Source: Acidobacteriota bacterium (lineage in GTDB: Bacteria; Acidobacteriota; Terriglobia; Terriglobales; Acidobacteriaceae). Taken from it: a stretch of 64,000 bases of DNA. The stretch's first letter is position 1. The number at the start of each line of letters is the position of its first letter. Location of the stretch: positions 1-64,000 of the forward strand of contig JAFDVR010000012.1 in assembly GCA_018268855.1 (NCBI GenBank). The letters are read 5' to 3'. This document shows positions 47,414 through 58,494 of the stretch, piece after piece. The translations under genes and the position numbers were made by a program. The notes below the pieces were generated by a model, which had not been told where the DNA came from, did no database searches, and saw only the letters and a list, made by a program, of their open reading frames with translations.

Positions 47414-48607
47414 ATGGCAAAGCAAGAGAAGAAGCCCCTCACGGACAAACAGAAAGCAGCCAGGCAGCGCGAAGCAAAGTTGGCGCAAAAGCAGGCCGCA
47501 GCCGAAGCAGAGCAGCGCCGGCTCACCGATCCGATGGAAGCGGTGCATAATGCGGACTGGACGCCAGTAGAACCGTGGCCTGCGGATGCAATGCGTCTTG
47601 GCTTTGCGGTTAAGGTGTTAGGGCAGCCAGGATTGAAGAGCAACGATTCGAGGCGGCATCAGCAAAACCCTCATCTGCGCGTGTCGATCGGATATCTGGC
47701 GGAGATCTTCGGCTACCTGCGGCGGCACAACATACGCATGTATCGCATGTCGAGCGATGTGGCGCCGTATGTCACGCACCCTGACATGCCGCGCTTTCAT
47801 GGCATGATTCGCGAGTGTCGCGACGCCCTTACGGAGCTGGGCAGGCTGGCAAGAACGTATGACATTCGGCTGTCGTTTCATCCGTCGCAGTACATCATTC
47901 TGAACAGCGACAACGATGCGCTCACGCAGAAATCCATCGCCGATCTGGAGGCCCAGGCGGAGATTCTGGACTCGATGGGATGCGGGCCTGAGGCGAAGCT
48001 CATCATCCATGTTGGCGGTGCATATGGCGACCGGCCGAGCGGATGCTCACGGTGGGTGAAGACGTACAACACGCTGCTTTCAGACAGAGTGAAGGCGCGA
48101 TTGATTTTGGAGAATGATGACATCCGCTTTTCAGCGGCGGATGTGTTGTCGATCTACGAGCGCACCGGCGTGCCGTGTGTCTTTGATTATCAGCACCACT
48201 GGTGCATGAATCCTGAACGGCTGCCGCTGGTGCCGACGCTGGAGAGATTCCTAAAGACGTGGCCTGAGGGCGTGCGGCCCAAGATGCACTTTTCCTGCGC
48301 ACGCACCGAGATGCGCGAGTTGAAGCGCAAGAACCGCAAGACGGGCCTGAACGAGACGGTGTTGCAACCGCCGGTGTGGACAGGGCATGCGGACTTTAAC
48401 AATCCGTTTGAGACGATCACATTTCTGCGGTCGATCCAGCATCTGGAGACTGACATTATGCTGGAGTCGAAGGCGAAGGACCTGTCGCTCATCCGGTTGC
48501 GAAACGATATTGCGCGTTATGCGTCCGACCTTGCTGCGCGGTATAACATTCCGCTGAATGCGCCTCTTGAAGACGCAGAAGAAGTCGTGGAAGAACCGGA
48601 GGAGTAG
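47414..48607 (+). CDS. uvsE: UV damage endonuclease UvsE
   Basis: A TIM-barrel endonuclease that nicks 5' of UV photoproducts, an alternative to UvrABC. Metal-site motifs include Y-R-M-S-S-D, L-S-F-H-P-S-Q-Y, L-E-N-D-D and F-D-Y-Q-H-H. It has about 397 residues; relatives are ~300-350, and the excess is a Lys/Gln/Glu-rich N-terminal stretch. ATG 47414 is preferred over 47387. Confidence 0.92.
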   Translation: MAKQEKKPLTDKQKAARQREAKLAQKQAAAEAEQRRLTDPMEAVHNADWTPVEPWPADAMRLGFAVKVLGQPGLKSNDSRRHQQNPHLRVSIGYLAEIFGYLRRHNIRMYRMSSDVAPYVTHPDMPRFHGMIRECRDALTELGRLARTYDIRLSFHPSQYIILNSDNDALTQKSIADLEAQAEILDSMGCGPEAKLIIHVGGAYGDRPSGCSRWVKTYNTLLSDRVKARLILENDDIRFSAADVLSIYERTGVPCVFDYQHHWCMNPERLPLVPTLERFLKTWPEGVRPKMHFSCARTEMRELKRKNRKTGLNETVLQPPVWTGHADFNNPFETITFLRSIQHLETDIMLESKAKDLSLIRLRNDIARYASDLAARYNIPLNAPLEDAEEVVEEPEE

Positions 48608-48611
48608 TTTG

Positions 48612-49616
48612 CTATTTTGTGGCGAGCAACGAAACAAGTCGGGTGACGGCACCGGAGTCGAGTGCTTCTGCCGCGCGTTGCACGCCGCTGCGCAGATCGT
48701 CTGCAAGTCCGGCAACTAGCAGCACGGCTGCGGTGTTCAGCAGAACGATATCTCGCTTTGGGCTTTTTTCCCCGTCAAAGATAGTGCGCAGAATGGCGGC
48801 ATTTTCCTCGGCATCGGCACCGGCAAGTTCACTCAGCGAAGCGCGTTGCAAACCTGCATCTTCCGGCGTGATGGTGATGATGGTGTAGCCGCATTCGCGC
48901 ACCACTGCAACCTGGCTGGGGCCGGAGAGCGATAGTTCATCCAAGCCACCGTCACCGTGCACCACCATGGCATGCCGAACGCGCAGCATGGCGAGCGCCT
49001 CGGCTACGAGCGGCACCAGATCGGCGGAGTAGACGCCCATCACTTGTCCGGCAGCGCCTGCGGGGTTCGTCATCGGGCCAAGCACGTTGAAGACCGTGCG
49101 TACGCCGATGGCTTTACGTGTCGGGCCGACGACCTTCATCGCGGGATGCATGATGGGCGCCATCAGGAATGCGAAGTTGTGCGTGCGAATCGCTTCGGCG
49201 GCTGCTTCAGCGGGAAGGCTGGTGGGAATGCCGAGTGCTTCCAGCACATCTGCCGAACCGCACTTTGACGTGACGGAACGGTTGCCGTGCTTGGCGATTT
49301 TTACTCCACAGGCCGCTGCGGTAAGCGCCACGGCAGTCGAGATATTGAACGAACCGCTGGAATCGCCGCCGGTGCCGCAGGTGTCGACCAGTTCTTCGCG
49401 CTCTGCCGTCGTAAAGGGCAGTACAACAGACGCGGCGCGCATGGCTTCGGCAAATCCGGCAAATTCTGCTGCATGGAAACCACGCGCGTTGATGCCGACC
49501 AGCAGCATGCGCATCTCGTCTTCCGCTAGCTCGCCCGCAAGCAGCGACTGCATCAGCGCACGCGCATCGTTCCGCTCCAGCGGATTGCTCAAAGCTCGAT
49601 CCAGCAATGTCTGCAT
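48612..49616 (-). CDS. trpD: Anthranilate phosphoribosyltransferase
   Basis: Second step of tryptophan synthesis, joining anthranilate and PRPP. It has the signature [20 protein letters not shown], and N-V-L-G-P-M-T-N-P. About 334 residues from ATG 49616; a GTG at 49643 is in frame. No other trp genes are nearby. Confidence 0.95.
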   Translation of the reverse strand: MQTLLDRALSNPLERNDARALMQSLLAGELAEDEMRMLLVGINARGFHAAEFAGFAEAMRAASVVLPFTTAEREELVDTCGTGGDSSGSFNISTAVALTAAACGVKIAKHGNRSVTSKCGSADVLEALGIPTSLPAEAAAEAIRTHNFAFLMAPIMHPAMKVVGPTRKAIGVRTVFNVLGPMTNPAGAAGQVMGVYSADLVPLVAEALAMLRVRHAMVVHGDGGLDELSLSGPSQVAVVRECGYTIITITPEDAGLQRASLSELAGADAEENAAILRTIFDGEKSPKRDIVLLNTAAVLLVAGLADDLRSGVQRAAEALDSGAVTRLVSLLATK

Positions 49617-49745
49617 CTCTCCACAATAAATTGCGCGGGGCACATCGCCGCTACGCTAATCGCACAAACGTGCGATTACGAGTTGCCGCCTGTTTTCCCG
49701 CTCCGATACCATGGCTGCGTTAACGCAATCCGAGCCGGAGATTCC

Positions 49746-50915
49746 ATGAAAATTCACGAGTACCAGGCCAAAGAGATCCTTCGCCAATATGGCGTTCCGG
49801 TCCCAGAGGGCGAAATGGTGACGACGCTGGACGAAGCCGACGTTGCTGCGAAGAAGCTGTTCGATGCAGGCAACAAGGTGGTCGTCGTCAAGGCGCAGAT
49901 TCACGCAGGGGGCCGCGGCAAGGGCGGCGGCGTAAAAGTGGCCAAGACGCTGAATGATGCGAACGCCGCAGCCAAAGCGATCCTCGGCATGCAGCTTGTG
50001 ACGCACCAGACCGGGCCGCAGGGGCAGAAGGTACAGCGTCTGTTGATCGAACAGGGTTCGGCGATTGCGCGCGAACTTTACCTCGGTGTGACGCTGGACC
50101 GCGCGACGGCGAAGCTGACGTTCATGGCATCGCAGGAAGGCGGCATGGATATTGAAGAAGTCGCCGCGAAAAATCCAAACGCTATCTTCAAGCAGGCCGT
50201 GGAGCCGGCGCTTGGTTTGGAGCCGTGGCAGGCGCGCAATCTCGCGTTCAAGCTGGGGTTGAAGCCGACGCAGATCAATGAGGCGGTGAAGTTCATGCTC
50301 GGCCTGTACAAGGCCTATATCGAGACGGACTGCTCGCTGCTGGAGATTAATCCGCTGGTGGTCACGGCAGACGACAAGCTGATTGCGCTCGATTGCAAGA
50401 TCAACTTTGATGACAACGCGATGTTCCGCCACAAGGACCTGAAGGAGTTGCGCGACATCAGTGAAGAAGATCCGCTCGAAGTGGAAGCATCGAAGGACTC
50501 GCTCAACTACATCAAGCTGGACGGCTCGATCGCCTGCATGGTGAACGGAGCCGGCCTCGCGATGGCGACGATGGACATCATCCAGTACAGCGGCGGCTCG
50601 CCTGCGAACTTCCTCGACGTCGGTGGTGGTGCGAACCAGCAGCAGATTGAGGCAGCGTTCTCGATTCTGTTGGCCGACAAGAATGTGAAGGCGATCTTCA
50701 TCAACATCTTCGGCGGCATTTTGCGTGTGGATGTGCTAGCGACCGCAGTGGTGGCTGCAGCAAAGAATCTGAACGTGCAACTGCCGATCATCCTTCGTCT
50801 TGAAGGAACAAACGTCGAAGAGGGCCGCAAAATTCTGAAGGAAAGCGGCCTCAAGTTCGAAGTGGGCGCAACGATGAAGGAAGCGGCGGAATTGGCAGTG
50901 GCTGCAGCGAAGTAG
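49746..50915 (+). CDS. sucC: Succinyl-CoA synthetase subunit beta
   Basis: The ADP-forming succinate-CoA ligase beta subunit (TCA cycle, substrate-level phosphorylation). It has 389 residues with an N-terminal ATP-grasp domain ([19 protein letters not shown]) and a C-terminal N-I-F-G-G-I-L-R. The GGAG upstream and ATG at 49746 fix the start; an upstream GTG at 49683 is rejected. Its stop TAG overlaps the first bases of the mobile-like element that separates it from sucD. Confidence 0.97.
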   Translation: MKIHEYQAKEILRQYGVPVPEGEMVTTLDEADVAAKKLFDAGNKVVVVKAQIHAGGRGKGGGVKVAKTLNDANAAAKAILGMQLVTHQTGPQGQKVQRLLIEQGSAIARELYLGVTLDRATAKLTFMASQEGGMDIEEVAAKNPNAIFKQAVEPALGLEPWQARNLAFKLGLKPTQINEAVKFMLGLYKAYIETDCSLLEINPLVVTADDKLIALDCKINFDDNAMFRHKDLKELRDISEEDPLEVEASKDSLNYIKLDGSIACMVNGAGLAMATMDIIQYSGGSPANFLDVGGGANQQQIEAAFSILLADKNVKAIFINIFGGILRVDVLATAVVAAAKNLNVQLPIILRLEGTNVEEGRKILKESGLKFEVGATMKEAAELAVAAAK

Positions 50916-51356
50916 CTTTTAGCCTTTAGCTTTTAGCTGTTAGATTTTTGTTCTTAGCTCAAATTGAGAAGTGTATGGCTCAGGACTTTCATGATTTATT
51001 GGTTTGGCAGCGTTCGATCGAACTAAGCGTTGCCGTTTATGAACTAACGAAGGGCTTTCCGAAAGAAGAAATCTACGGACTCACTTCTCAACTTCGTAGA
51101 GCGAGTGTCTCCGTTGCTAGCAATATAGCCGAGGGACGTGGACGATTGAACAATGGCGAATTCCGGCAGTTCTTAGGACTTGCGCAAGGATCGAATTACG
51201 AGGTGCAGACGCAACTTGTGATCGCAAAACGAATGAACTTAGGTAAATCGGAACATATTGATAGAGCGGAGAAGCTGAGTAAAGAAGTGGGCAGAATGCT
51301 TAGTGCATTCATCGCCACGGTTTCAGCTAGAAGCTAAGAGCTAGGAGCTAAAAGCT
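50914..51356. mobile_element. Inverted-repeat element carrying a four-helix-bundle gene
   Basis: Left arm 50914-50945 and right arm 51325-51356, built of AGCTTTTAGC and AGCTAAGAGCT units, are imperfect inverted repeats (25 of 32 positions). They enclose a gene of the 23S rRNA intervening-sequence protein family. The left edge overlaps the sucC stop; the right edge lies two bases before the sucD start. The same edges occur at 14658-14763 between atpD and atpC. No transposase is present. No flanking target-site duplication was detected by eye. Confidence 0.7.
50975..51337 (+). CDS. Four-helix-bundle protein (23S rRNA intervening-sequence family)
   Basis: A 120-residue protein of the IVP/S23 family. 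Diagnostic segments are D-L-L-V-W-Q-R-S-I-E-L near the start, L-T-S-Q-L-R-R-A-S-V-S-V-A-S-N-I-A-E-G, and F-L-G-L-A-Q-G-S-N-Y-E-V-Q-T-Q. Members form four-helix bundles and are often encoded inside intervening sequences of 23S rRNA genes; their biochemical role is not established. Here it is intact inside an inverted-repeat element between two TCA-cycle genes. ATG 50975 is preferred over the in-frame TTG at 50948. Confidence 0.88.
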   Translation: MAQDFHDLLVWQRSIELSVAVYELTKGFPKEEIYGLTSQLRRASVSVASNIAEGRGRLNNGEFRQFLGLAQGSNYEVQTQLVIAKRMNLGKSEHIDRAEKLSKEVGRMLSAFIATVSARS

Positions 51357-51358
51357 AT

Positions 51359-52249
51359 ATGGCAGTTCTCGTAGATAAAAATACTCGCCTCATCGTGCAG
51401 GGCATCACTGGCCGCGAAGGCACGTTCCACGCCAAGGGTTGTGCGGAATACGCGAAGCAGTTCGGCGTGGATTTAGTTGTGGGCGGCGTCACTCCTGGCA
51501 AAGGCGGAACAACGCACGAGGGGTGGCCTGTCTTCAACACTGTGGAAGAAGCAGTGAAGGAGACTGGTGCGAATGCGACCGTCATCTTTGTGCCGCCGCC
51601 GTTTGCCGCGGATGGCATTCTGGAAGCTGTTGCGGCGGAGATTCCTCTGGTCATCTGCATTACCGAAGGTATTCCGGTGAATGACATGGTGAAGGCGTGG
51701 AGCGTGGTGAAGGATTCGAAGTCTGTGCTGATCGGGCCGAACTGTCCGGGCGTGATCTCGCCGGGCAAGGCGAAGATCGGCATCATGCCGGGGCGCATTC
51801 ATAAAGAAGGCAATGTCGGCATTGTGTCGCGCTCGGGAACGCTGACTTACGAGGCTGTGCATCAGCTCACGCAGCGCGGCATCGGGCAGTCTACGGCGAT
51901 CGGCATTGGCGGTGATCCTATCATCGGCACCAAGCACATTGATGCGATCAGGATGCTGAATGACGATCCGGAGACGGAAGCCATTGTGATGATCGGCGAG
52001 ATTGGCGGCACGAATGAAGAGGCCGCTGCCGCTTACATCAAGCAGCATGTGAAGAAGCCGGTAGTTGGCTTTATTGCCGGACAGACAGCGCCTCCGGGAC
52101 GCCGCATGGGACACGCCGGAGCGATCATCTCCGGTGGAGAAGGCACTGCCGAAAGCAAGATGAAGGCGATGGCGGAAGCTGGCATTCATGTGGTGAAATC
52201 GCCTGCTGAAATTGGTGACATGATGGCCAAGGTGCTGGGTAAGGCATAA
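51359..52249 (+). CDS. sucD: Succinyl-CoA synthetase subunit alpha
   Basis: The CoA-binding, phosphohistidine-bearing subunit of succinate-CoA ligase. It has 296 residues with G-I-T-G-R-E-G, P-N-C-P-G and G-H-A-G-A-I with the phosphorylated His 252. No Shine-Dalgarno sequence precedes its ATG because the element ends two bases upstream. Confidence 0.97.
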   Translation: MAVLVDKNTRLIVQGITGREGTFHAKGCAEYAKQFGVDLVVGGVTPGKGGTTHEGWPVFNTVEEAVKETGANATVIFVPPPFAADGILEAVAAEIPLVICITEGIPVNDMVKAWSVVKDSKSVLIGPNCPGVISPGKAKIGIMPGRIHKEGNVGIVSRSGTLTYEAVHQLTQRGIGQSTAIGIGGDPIIGTKHIDAIRMLNDDPETEAIVMIGEIGGTNEEAAAAYIKQHVKKPVVGFIAGQTAPPGRRMGHAGAIISGGEGTAESKMKAMAEAGIHVVKSPAEIGDMMAKVLGKA

Positions 52250-52263
52250 CAACGCAGCAAGTC

Positions 52264-52295
52264 AGCGGGTTAGTGAGTCAGCTTGCTAACCCGCT
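52264..52295 (+). terminator. Hairpin after sucD, possible terminator
   Basis: A perfect 10-bp stem (AGCGGGTTAG / CTAACCCGCT) with a 12-base loop. Only a short T-rich tail follows, so termination is not certain. Confidence 0.5.
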
Positions 52296-52387
52296 CTGAT
52301 TTAGGGACAGCAACCTCGCTGTACCCGCGTAAATCCTGCATGTTCGCTACAATAGAAGGGTTGCACTCTATTTAGCTTAGGAGCACC

Positions 52388-52804
52388 ATGTCACAGCGCA
52401 CATTCAGCATCATCAAGCCGGACGCCGTAAAGAAGGGCCATGCCGGAGCTATTCTGGCCGAGATTGAGAAGGCCGGCTTCCGCCTCGTCGCCATCAAGAA
52501 GATCGCTCTCACCAAGGAGCAGGCCGAGGGTTTCTATCACGTTCACGCGGCGCGTCCGTTTTTTGGCGAACTGACCAGCTTTATGAGCTCAGGCACCATC
52601 TTCCCGATGGTTTTGGAGAAGGAGAACGCCATCGCCGACCTGCGTAAGCTGATGGGCGCGACCAATCCGGCTGAGGCTGCTGAGGGCACGATTCGCAAGA
52701 AGTTTGCATCGTCCATCGGCGAGAACGCGATTCATGGTTCGGACGCGGAGGATACTGCAGCCTTCGAGATTGGCTACTTCTTTGCAGGCTATGAATTGAA
52801 ATAA
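52388..52804 (+). CDS. ndk: Nucleoside diphosphate kinase
   Basis: Transfers gamma-phosphate between nucleotides. It has 138 residues with [10 protein letters not shown], the catalytic histidine 116 in E-N-A-I-H-G-S-D-A, and R-P-F-F. GGAG precedes the ATG. It is followed by a strong terminator. Confidence 0.97.
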   Translation: MSQRTFSIIKPDAVKKGHAGAILAEIEKAGFRLVAIKKIALTKEQAEGFYHVHAARPFFGELTSFMSSGTIFPMVLEKENAIADLRKLMGATNPAEAAEGTIRKKFASSIGENAIHGSDAEDTAAFEIGYFFAGYELK

Positions 52805-52824
52805 TCCGAAGATAACGATCAAAG

Positions 52825-52859
52825 AAAGAGGCCACCGGTTTGGGCGGCCTCTTTCCTTT
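52825..52859 (+). terminator. Rho-independent terminator
   Basis: Stem AAAGAGGCC / GGCCTCTTT with a 12-base loop and CCTTTG after it, ending ndk. Confidence 0.82.
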
Positions 52860-52885
52860 GTCTGTCTTTTGCTAAGAGTTAGGTC

Positions 52886-54202
52886 CTACTGGAAAAGCTT
52901 TAAATCGATTGCATTTCCCATGGCTGCGTAGCCCTTGTCGTTTGGATGGAGATGGTCGCCCGGATCGAAGGTAGGAAGGAAATGGCCTGGATTTGCAGGA
53001 TCTTCAATCGCTTTCTCAAAATCGATTACGCCGTCAAAATTGCCGGGTGTGCGGATGAAGGCATTTACCTTCTGTCGCATCTCTTCACCCATGGGCGTAG
53101 CGTACTTTGCGCCGAGATAGGGGGTGAGCGTCGCGCCATAAATCTTTAGTCCTTTAGCGTGGCAGCGGGAGACAATCTGCTTCATCGCGTCGATGAGTTG
53201 ATCGGCGGTGATTTTGTCGTCATCGTTGCGCGGCTGGCCTGCATGGCCGATGTCGTTGATGCTCTCAAGCAGGATGACCCACTTTGCGCCAGGTGCATTC
53301 AAAACATCACGATCAAGACGGTCCAGCGCGCGCGGACCGGTGCCGTCGTGCAGAATGCGGTTGCCGCTGATGCCTTCATTTAAGACAGAGACATGCTTTG
53401 TCTTCTTGTTGGCCGCGAGGCGAGTTGCCAGAACGTCGGGCCAGCGCCGGTTCGTATCCGGCGTGGAATGCGCGCCATCTGTGATGGAATCGCCCAGCGT
53501 GACGACTGCGCCAGAGTGCTTCTCCGCGTTCACCTGAATGTCCTTGAGCATGTACCAGTGCTCGATTTTGTAGGCGTCTTGCAGCTCTTCGGACTTCGTC
53601 TGATCGCCGTCGGCAAGATACGTCGTAGCCATGGAAAGTGAGTGCTGCGTCACCGTTTTCAGCGACTGCTCAGGTACGCAGAGGCTTACGACCACGTCGG
53701 AGAAGATGGGCAACGTGAGTTTGATGGGATCGCTTGCGATGAACTGTCCGGCGGGAATGGTGACGGATGGCTTGCCGCTAAAAGTGAGCGCGTGGTCGGT
53801 GTTGGGCAGGATACGGCCAAGCGTGGCCATCATTGCGATGTGTGCGTCGGAGATGGTGAGCGGAGTTTCACCGAATTCATTGGTCAGGGTGACGCGCATC
53901 TCCGACCCGCCCTGCGAAATATGCACGGTTTCGCGAATCGTCATCTCCTTGGCGCCGAGGGTGATCTTGTACTTCTTTGCCTTCGGAGCGGGAACGACAT
54001 TTGGCGTGGGCGCTTGTGTCTTGCCGGACTCTGTGTTCGGAGTGGTCTTCGGCGGTGTCGTCGTAGTAACCATCGGAGCGCCAGGAACGGTAACGGTAAA
54101 CGTTGCCGGTGTGCTCACGGGCGATGCGGCCCAGGTCCCCACCCATTGCTGGGCGGCGAGAGGTGCAGCAATCAGGAATAGCGAAGCAATCTTCAGGCGC
54201 AT
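52886..54202 (-). CDS. Secreted SGNH/GDSL hydrolase
   Basis: An exported esterase-like enzyme of about 438 residues. The signal peptide ends A-P-L-A-A-Q. After a Thr/Pro-rich segment the GDSL block G-D-S-I-T-D-G holds the catalytic serine, N-E-G-I-S-G-N the Asn block, and D-H-L-H-P-N the catalytic Asp-His. The natural substrate could be a polysaccharide acetyl or acyl ester. A longer upstream frame is rejected because the signal peptide begins at 54202. Confidence 0.88.
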   Translation of the reverse strand: MRLKIASLFLIAAPLAAQQWVGTWAASPVSTPATFTVTVPGAPMVTTTTPPKTTPNTESGKTQAPTPNVVPAPKAKKYKITLGAKEMTIRETVHISQGGSEMRVTLTNEFGETPLTISDAHIAMMATLGRILPNTDHALTFSGKPSVTIPAGQFIASDPIKLTLPIFSDVVVSLCVPEQSLKTVTQHSLSMATTYLADGDQTKSEELQDAYKIEHWYMLKDIQVNAEKHSGAVVTLGDSITDGAHSTPDTNRRWPDVLATRLAANKKTKHVSVLNEGISGNRILHDGTGPRALDRLDRDVLNAPGAKWVILLESINDIGHAGQPRNDDDKITADQLIDAMKQIVSRCHAKGLKIYGATLTPYLGAKYATPMGEEMRQKVNAFIRTPGNFDGVIDFEKAIEDPANPGHFLPTFDPGDHLHPNDKGYAAMGNAIDLKLFQ

Positions 54203-54356
54203 CAGTCTATCTATCTCCGTCGGGGAAATTGGGAGCGCAAACGAATATGGTCTGTGCTGTGGGAGCCATGTTATCGCACTGGATTCATGCATGGCACAGG
54301 CATATCGCGGTATCCTTTTTCGCAAAGCAAAAACGCGAATATTGCGAGGTGAAACG

Positions 54357-54890
54357 ATGAAGCATGCAGTGGTTGCAATCATGTTGTCCGCGGCAGTAGC
54401 TATGGGCGCACAGGACGCGCCAAAGAAGAAACCGGCTGGACCGCGCGTAAAAGTAGAGTTGAAGAACGCGCAGGGCCAAAGTGCAGGCACGGTGGTGCTG
54501 GTACAGGGCAAAAAGGGCGTGCGCATGCGCGTGAAGCTGGAGAACCTGCCCATCGGTCAGCATGCGATTCACATTCACGAAATGGGCAAGTGCGACGCGC
54601 CGGATTTCAAGACGGCGGGCGGCCACTACAATCCTGACGGCAAGCACCACGGATTCGAGAACCCTGAAGGCCACCATGCAGGCGACACCCCTGAGAGCAT
54701 CCAGGTGGAAGAGAACCACATGGGCGAAAAGACAATGCTGCTGGAAGGCGTAACGCTGGAACAGTTTGCGAACCGTTCGATCGTGGTGCATGAGAAGGCA
54801 GACGATCAGAAGAGCGATCCATCCGGCGCATCGGGCAATCGCATTGCGTGCGGCGTGGTTCCTGCTGCTCCGGTAGCTGCAGCGCAGTAG
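54357..54890 (+). CDS. Cu/Zn superoxide dismutase, exported
   Basis: Converts superoxide to peroxide and oxygen in the periplasm. The signal peptide ends V-A-M-G-A-Q. Copper ligands are in H-A-I-H-I-H-E and H-E-K-A-D-D, zinc ligands in G-G-H-Y-N-P and G-H-H-A-G-D, and C-D-A-P-D-F with the later A-C-G-V forms the structural disulfide. 177 residues. The GAGGTG ribosome site fits the ATG at 54357. Confidence 0.92.
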   Translation: MKHAVVAIMLSAAVAMGAQDAPKKKPAGPRVKVELKNAQGQSAGTVVLVQGKKGVRMRVKLENLPIGQHAIHIHEMGKCDAPDFKTAGGHYNPDGKHHGFENPEGHHAGDTPESIQVEENHMGEKTMLLEGVTLEQFANRSIVVHEKADDQKSDPSGASGNRIACGVVPAAPVAAAQ

Positions 54891-54910
54891 TTCCCCTGGC
54901 GAATAGGAGC

Positions 54911-54950
54911 AAACGGATTCGGGTGTACCTCGAATCCGTTTGTTCTTTAT
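54911..54950 (+). terminator. Rho-independent terminator
   Basis: Perfect 11-bp stem (AAACGGATTCG / CGAATCCGTTT) followed by GTTCTTTAT. Confidence 0.85.
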
Positions 54951-54966
54951 AAAGGAAAGCTGATAG

Positions 54967-55815
54967 ATGAAAATTCGTTTTGCTTACATCGCTGCGCTGC
55001 TGATTACGCTATTTGCCCCTTCGGCAATTCTCGCGCAGGGTGGCAACTTCCGTGTGCTTAGCTATAACGTGCTGGAGGGCTTCCGCAAAGATCCGGCGCG
55101 GATGGACCGTTTTGTTGCGTGGGTAAAGGAGAAGGACCCAGACCTCATCTTTTACCAGGAGATGAATGGATTTACGCAAGTCAAGCTGGAGCAGTTGGCG
55201 AGGCGCTTCGATCATCCCTATGCGGTACTCTCGAAGACTGCTGGATATCCGGTCGCGCTCTCTTCGAAGTATCCGATTGTGGATGTGCAGAAAGTCGTCG
55301 ATAACATGTGGCACGCGTACATCACCGCGGATGTGCATGGATACAAGGTGGTTGCTATTCATCTGTCTCCTCACCAGGTGGTGAAGAGAAGACAGGAGAT
55401 GGACGAGTTGCTGTATCGCATCTCACTCTTTCCCCGGGGCAGCAGGGTAATCTTTGCCGGTGATTTCAACTCGTTTAATGCGCATGACGGCGCCGGAATT
55501 ACAGACGACCAGCTTGGGAAGCTGAAGGAAATAGAAGAGCGCCGGCCTGAAGTGCGCAATCTGTGGGAAGGAAAGCCAGATTTTTCAGTGACCGCCAAGG
55601 CAGAAAAGGCCGGAATGGTGGATGCTTACCGGTTGGAGCGCGGCAAAGGCCGTCCGGATTATGCGAAAAACCATCCGCAGAACGCACGCCGGATTGATTA
55701 CATCTGGGTAAGCGCGAACCTTAGACAGAGAGTGAAAGATTGCGATTTTGTTTATGACGACGTGACTAAGGAGCTATCGGATCATCATCCGTTACTTATG
55801 GATTTGCGTCCGTAA
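54967..55815 (+). CDS. Secreted endonuclease/exonuclease/phosphatase-family protein
   Basis: A 282-residue exported enzyme. The signal peptide ends A-I-L-A-Q. The EEP fold is shown by L-S-Y-N-V-L, Y-Q-E-M-N, G-D-F-N-S-F-N and the C-terminal S-D-H-H-P-L. Such proteins act as DNases, sphingomyelinases or phosphatases; which one is unclear. Confidence 0.85.
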   Translation: MKIRFAYIAALLITLFAPSAILAQGGNFRVLSYNVLEGFRKDPARMDRFVAWVKEKDPDLIFYQEMNGFTQVKLEQLARRFDHPYAVLSKTAGYPVALSSKYPIVDVQKVVDNMWHAYITADVHGYKVVAIHLSPHQVVKRRQEMDELLYRISLFPRGSRVIFAGDFNSFNAHDGAGITDDQLGKLKEIEERRPEVRNLWEGKPDFSVTAKAEKAGMVDAYRLERGKGRPDYAKNHPQNARRIDYIWVSANLRQRVKDCDFVYDDVTKELSDHHPLLMDLRP

Positions 55816-55827
55816 ATCGGTACCAGC

Positions 55828-55866
55828 AATGCAGGTTGGATTTGTTGGCTAATCCAACCTGCATTT
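55828..55866. terminator. Bidirectional terminator
   Basis: Perfect 15-bp stem (AATGCAGGTTGGATT with its complement), loop of 8, between convergent genes; T-rich on the plus side. Confidence 0.85.
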
Positions 55867-55886
55867 GGTGTACCCGATCCAGTTTG

Positions 55887-57155
<1,269 letters not shown>

Positions 57156-57277
57156 ACGGTTTCCTCGGGAGCTAAGGCAATAGAACAGTTAAGATGCAAA
57201 AAATCAGTTGGCGAGAATTCTATCTCCGAATGCGAAAGGCCGCTCGATGGCGGCCTCTGCACCAGAATAAAACTCAC

Positions 57278-57568
57278 TCAGGAGCCTGGCTCATCTTCTT
57301 CAGATGGAAGAGTAATGCGCAGAGATTTGAGAAAAGATACATCGTTACGCGTGAAAGGGGCCCCTGCTCCGGCATCGTGCTCTTCGCCTTCTACGGTTTC
57401 ATCCTCTTCCACTTCATTCAATCCAATCGTGGCTTCCAGCATCAGAAGCACGTCGAACCCTTCTTCACGAATGTCTTTCACAACTCCGGCAATCTGGTCG
57501 GATTCGGAGACAGACTCGTGAATGGCTTCGCCTAGTTGTTGGATCAACTCTTTTACCCTGGCGTTCAT
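57278..57568 (-). CDS. Small acidic hypothetical protein
   Basis: About 96 residues, helical (V-K-E-L-I-Q-Q-L-G-E-A-I-H-E-S-V, V-L-L-M-L-E-A-T-I-G-L) and then very acidic (E-V-E-E-D-E-T-V-E-G-E-E). A strong GGAGGTGACC precedes the ATG at 57568. No family recognised; no membrane segment. Confidence 0.72.
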   Translation of the reverse strand: MNARVKELIQQLGEAIHESVSESDQIAGVVKDIREEGFDVLLMLEATIGLNEVEEDETVEGEEHDAGAGAPFTRNDVSFLKSLRITLPSEEDEPGS

Positions 57569-57696
57569 GGTCACCTCCGCTGGACTCGCCCTTTCTATTG
57601 GACGGCGATTTGCCGGCCTGGATGCTGCCGGTTGCATTTACCTTACGCGGCAAGGTGCGGCAGGGCAATGCGCCACGGTGCAAAACGCGACCAATT

Positions 57697-57840
57697 TTAT
57701 GCGACGGTATGATGATCGGCCCAGGCGTGCTCCAGCGATTCAGCAAGCTGCTGCACTGGCTCCATACGCTTCGGCCCCCACACGATCCACCCCGCAGCGG
57801 CGGCGCAGATTCCCGCAACAGCAAACAAAATGCTTTTCAT
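57697..57840 (-). CDS. Small membrane-anchored hypothetical protein
   Basis: A 47-residue open frame starting M-K-S-I-L-F-A-V-A-G-I-C-A-A-A-A-G-W, a single hydrophobic segment, with an amphipathic end. The ribosome site is weak. Possible but uncertain real gene. Confidence 0.4.
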   Translation of the reverse strand: MKSILFAVAGICAAAAGWIVWGPKRMEPVQQLAESLEHAWADHHTVA

Positions 57841-57935
57841 AATGGTAGATGGCCCCTTGTTCTCCAGAAATGGCATACGGCGGTTTGGATGCAACATTCG
57901 CTCCAGCCGTCGCTTTTCCACGTTAGACTGGGCGC

Positions 57936-58433
57936 ATGGATAAGGTGCGGCTGGGACGCATTCTGGGCAAGGGAGCAAGGCAAGCGGCGCGCACGGCCTG
58001 GGATGCCATTGATGCCGCTACTGCACCCGATCCGAACCCACCCAAACCAACAGCAAACAGACCTGTGGCGGCGAGCGTTTCACAGAAGCCTACTGTCATG
58101 CCGCCCTCCATGCGTTCTGCGGCAAATCCCACGCAGCCGAACCGCGACGCTGTGGTAACTGCTGTGGCCAAAGCTGTGGATGCTGCGCAAAGCCTAGAAC
58201 GTGGCAAACGGCAGATGAAGCAGGCAGCGCTGGCACCGATCAAACGGGCAGGGCATGCGTTGTGGCTGGAGGTCACCGGCTCTTTCTTTCTCATCTTCGC
58301 CATCGGCTTCGGCGTGAACGCGTGGCGCGTCCGCACCATGCATGGACGCCCCACAGTGGCCTTCTTCTGCATTATGTGCGTGTTGTTTCTTTACTTCTCC
58401 GCAACCAGCTTTATGAAAGCGCGCAGACGCTAG
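57936..58433 (+). CDS. Hypothetical membrane protein
   Basis: 165 residues: an Ala/Pro/Lys-rich soluble N-terminal half with no recognised domain, and two C-terminal membrane helices (about 110-128 and 142-158). Probably expressed with gcvT downstream, but no functional link is known. Confidence 0.6.
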   Translation: MDKVRLGRILGKGARQAARTAWDAIDAATAPDPNPPKPTANRPVAASVSQKPTVMPPSMRSAANPTQPNRDAVVTAVAKAVDAAQSLERGKRQMKQAALAPIKRAGHALWLEVTGSFFLIFAIGFGVNAWRVRTMHGRPTVAFFCIMCVLFLYFSATSFMKARRR

Positions 58434-58494
58434 TCATCAAGGGTGGCTGAGACGGCCTGCTCCGCGCTGCTACGATTAATCCCGGAGAACTTGA

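Noticed and set aside
50975..51337. Four-helix-bundle gene as an Avd accessory of a diversity-generating retroelement
   Set aside because: No reverse transcriptase, template or variable repeat nearby; residues fit the intervening-sequence family instead.
50914..51356. Element as an rRNA intervening sequence
   Set aside because: No rRNA gene in the window; it sits between protein-coding genes.
58434..58494. Glycine riboswitch upstream of gcvT
   Set aside because: Only 61 bp and no tandem aptamer features.
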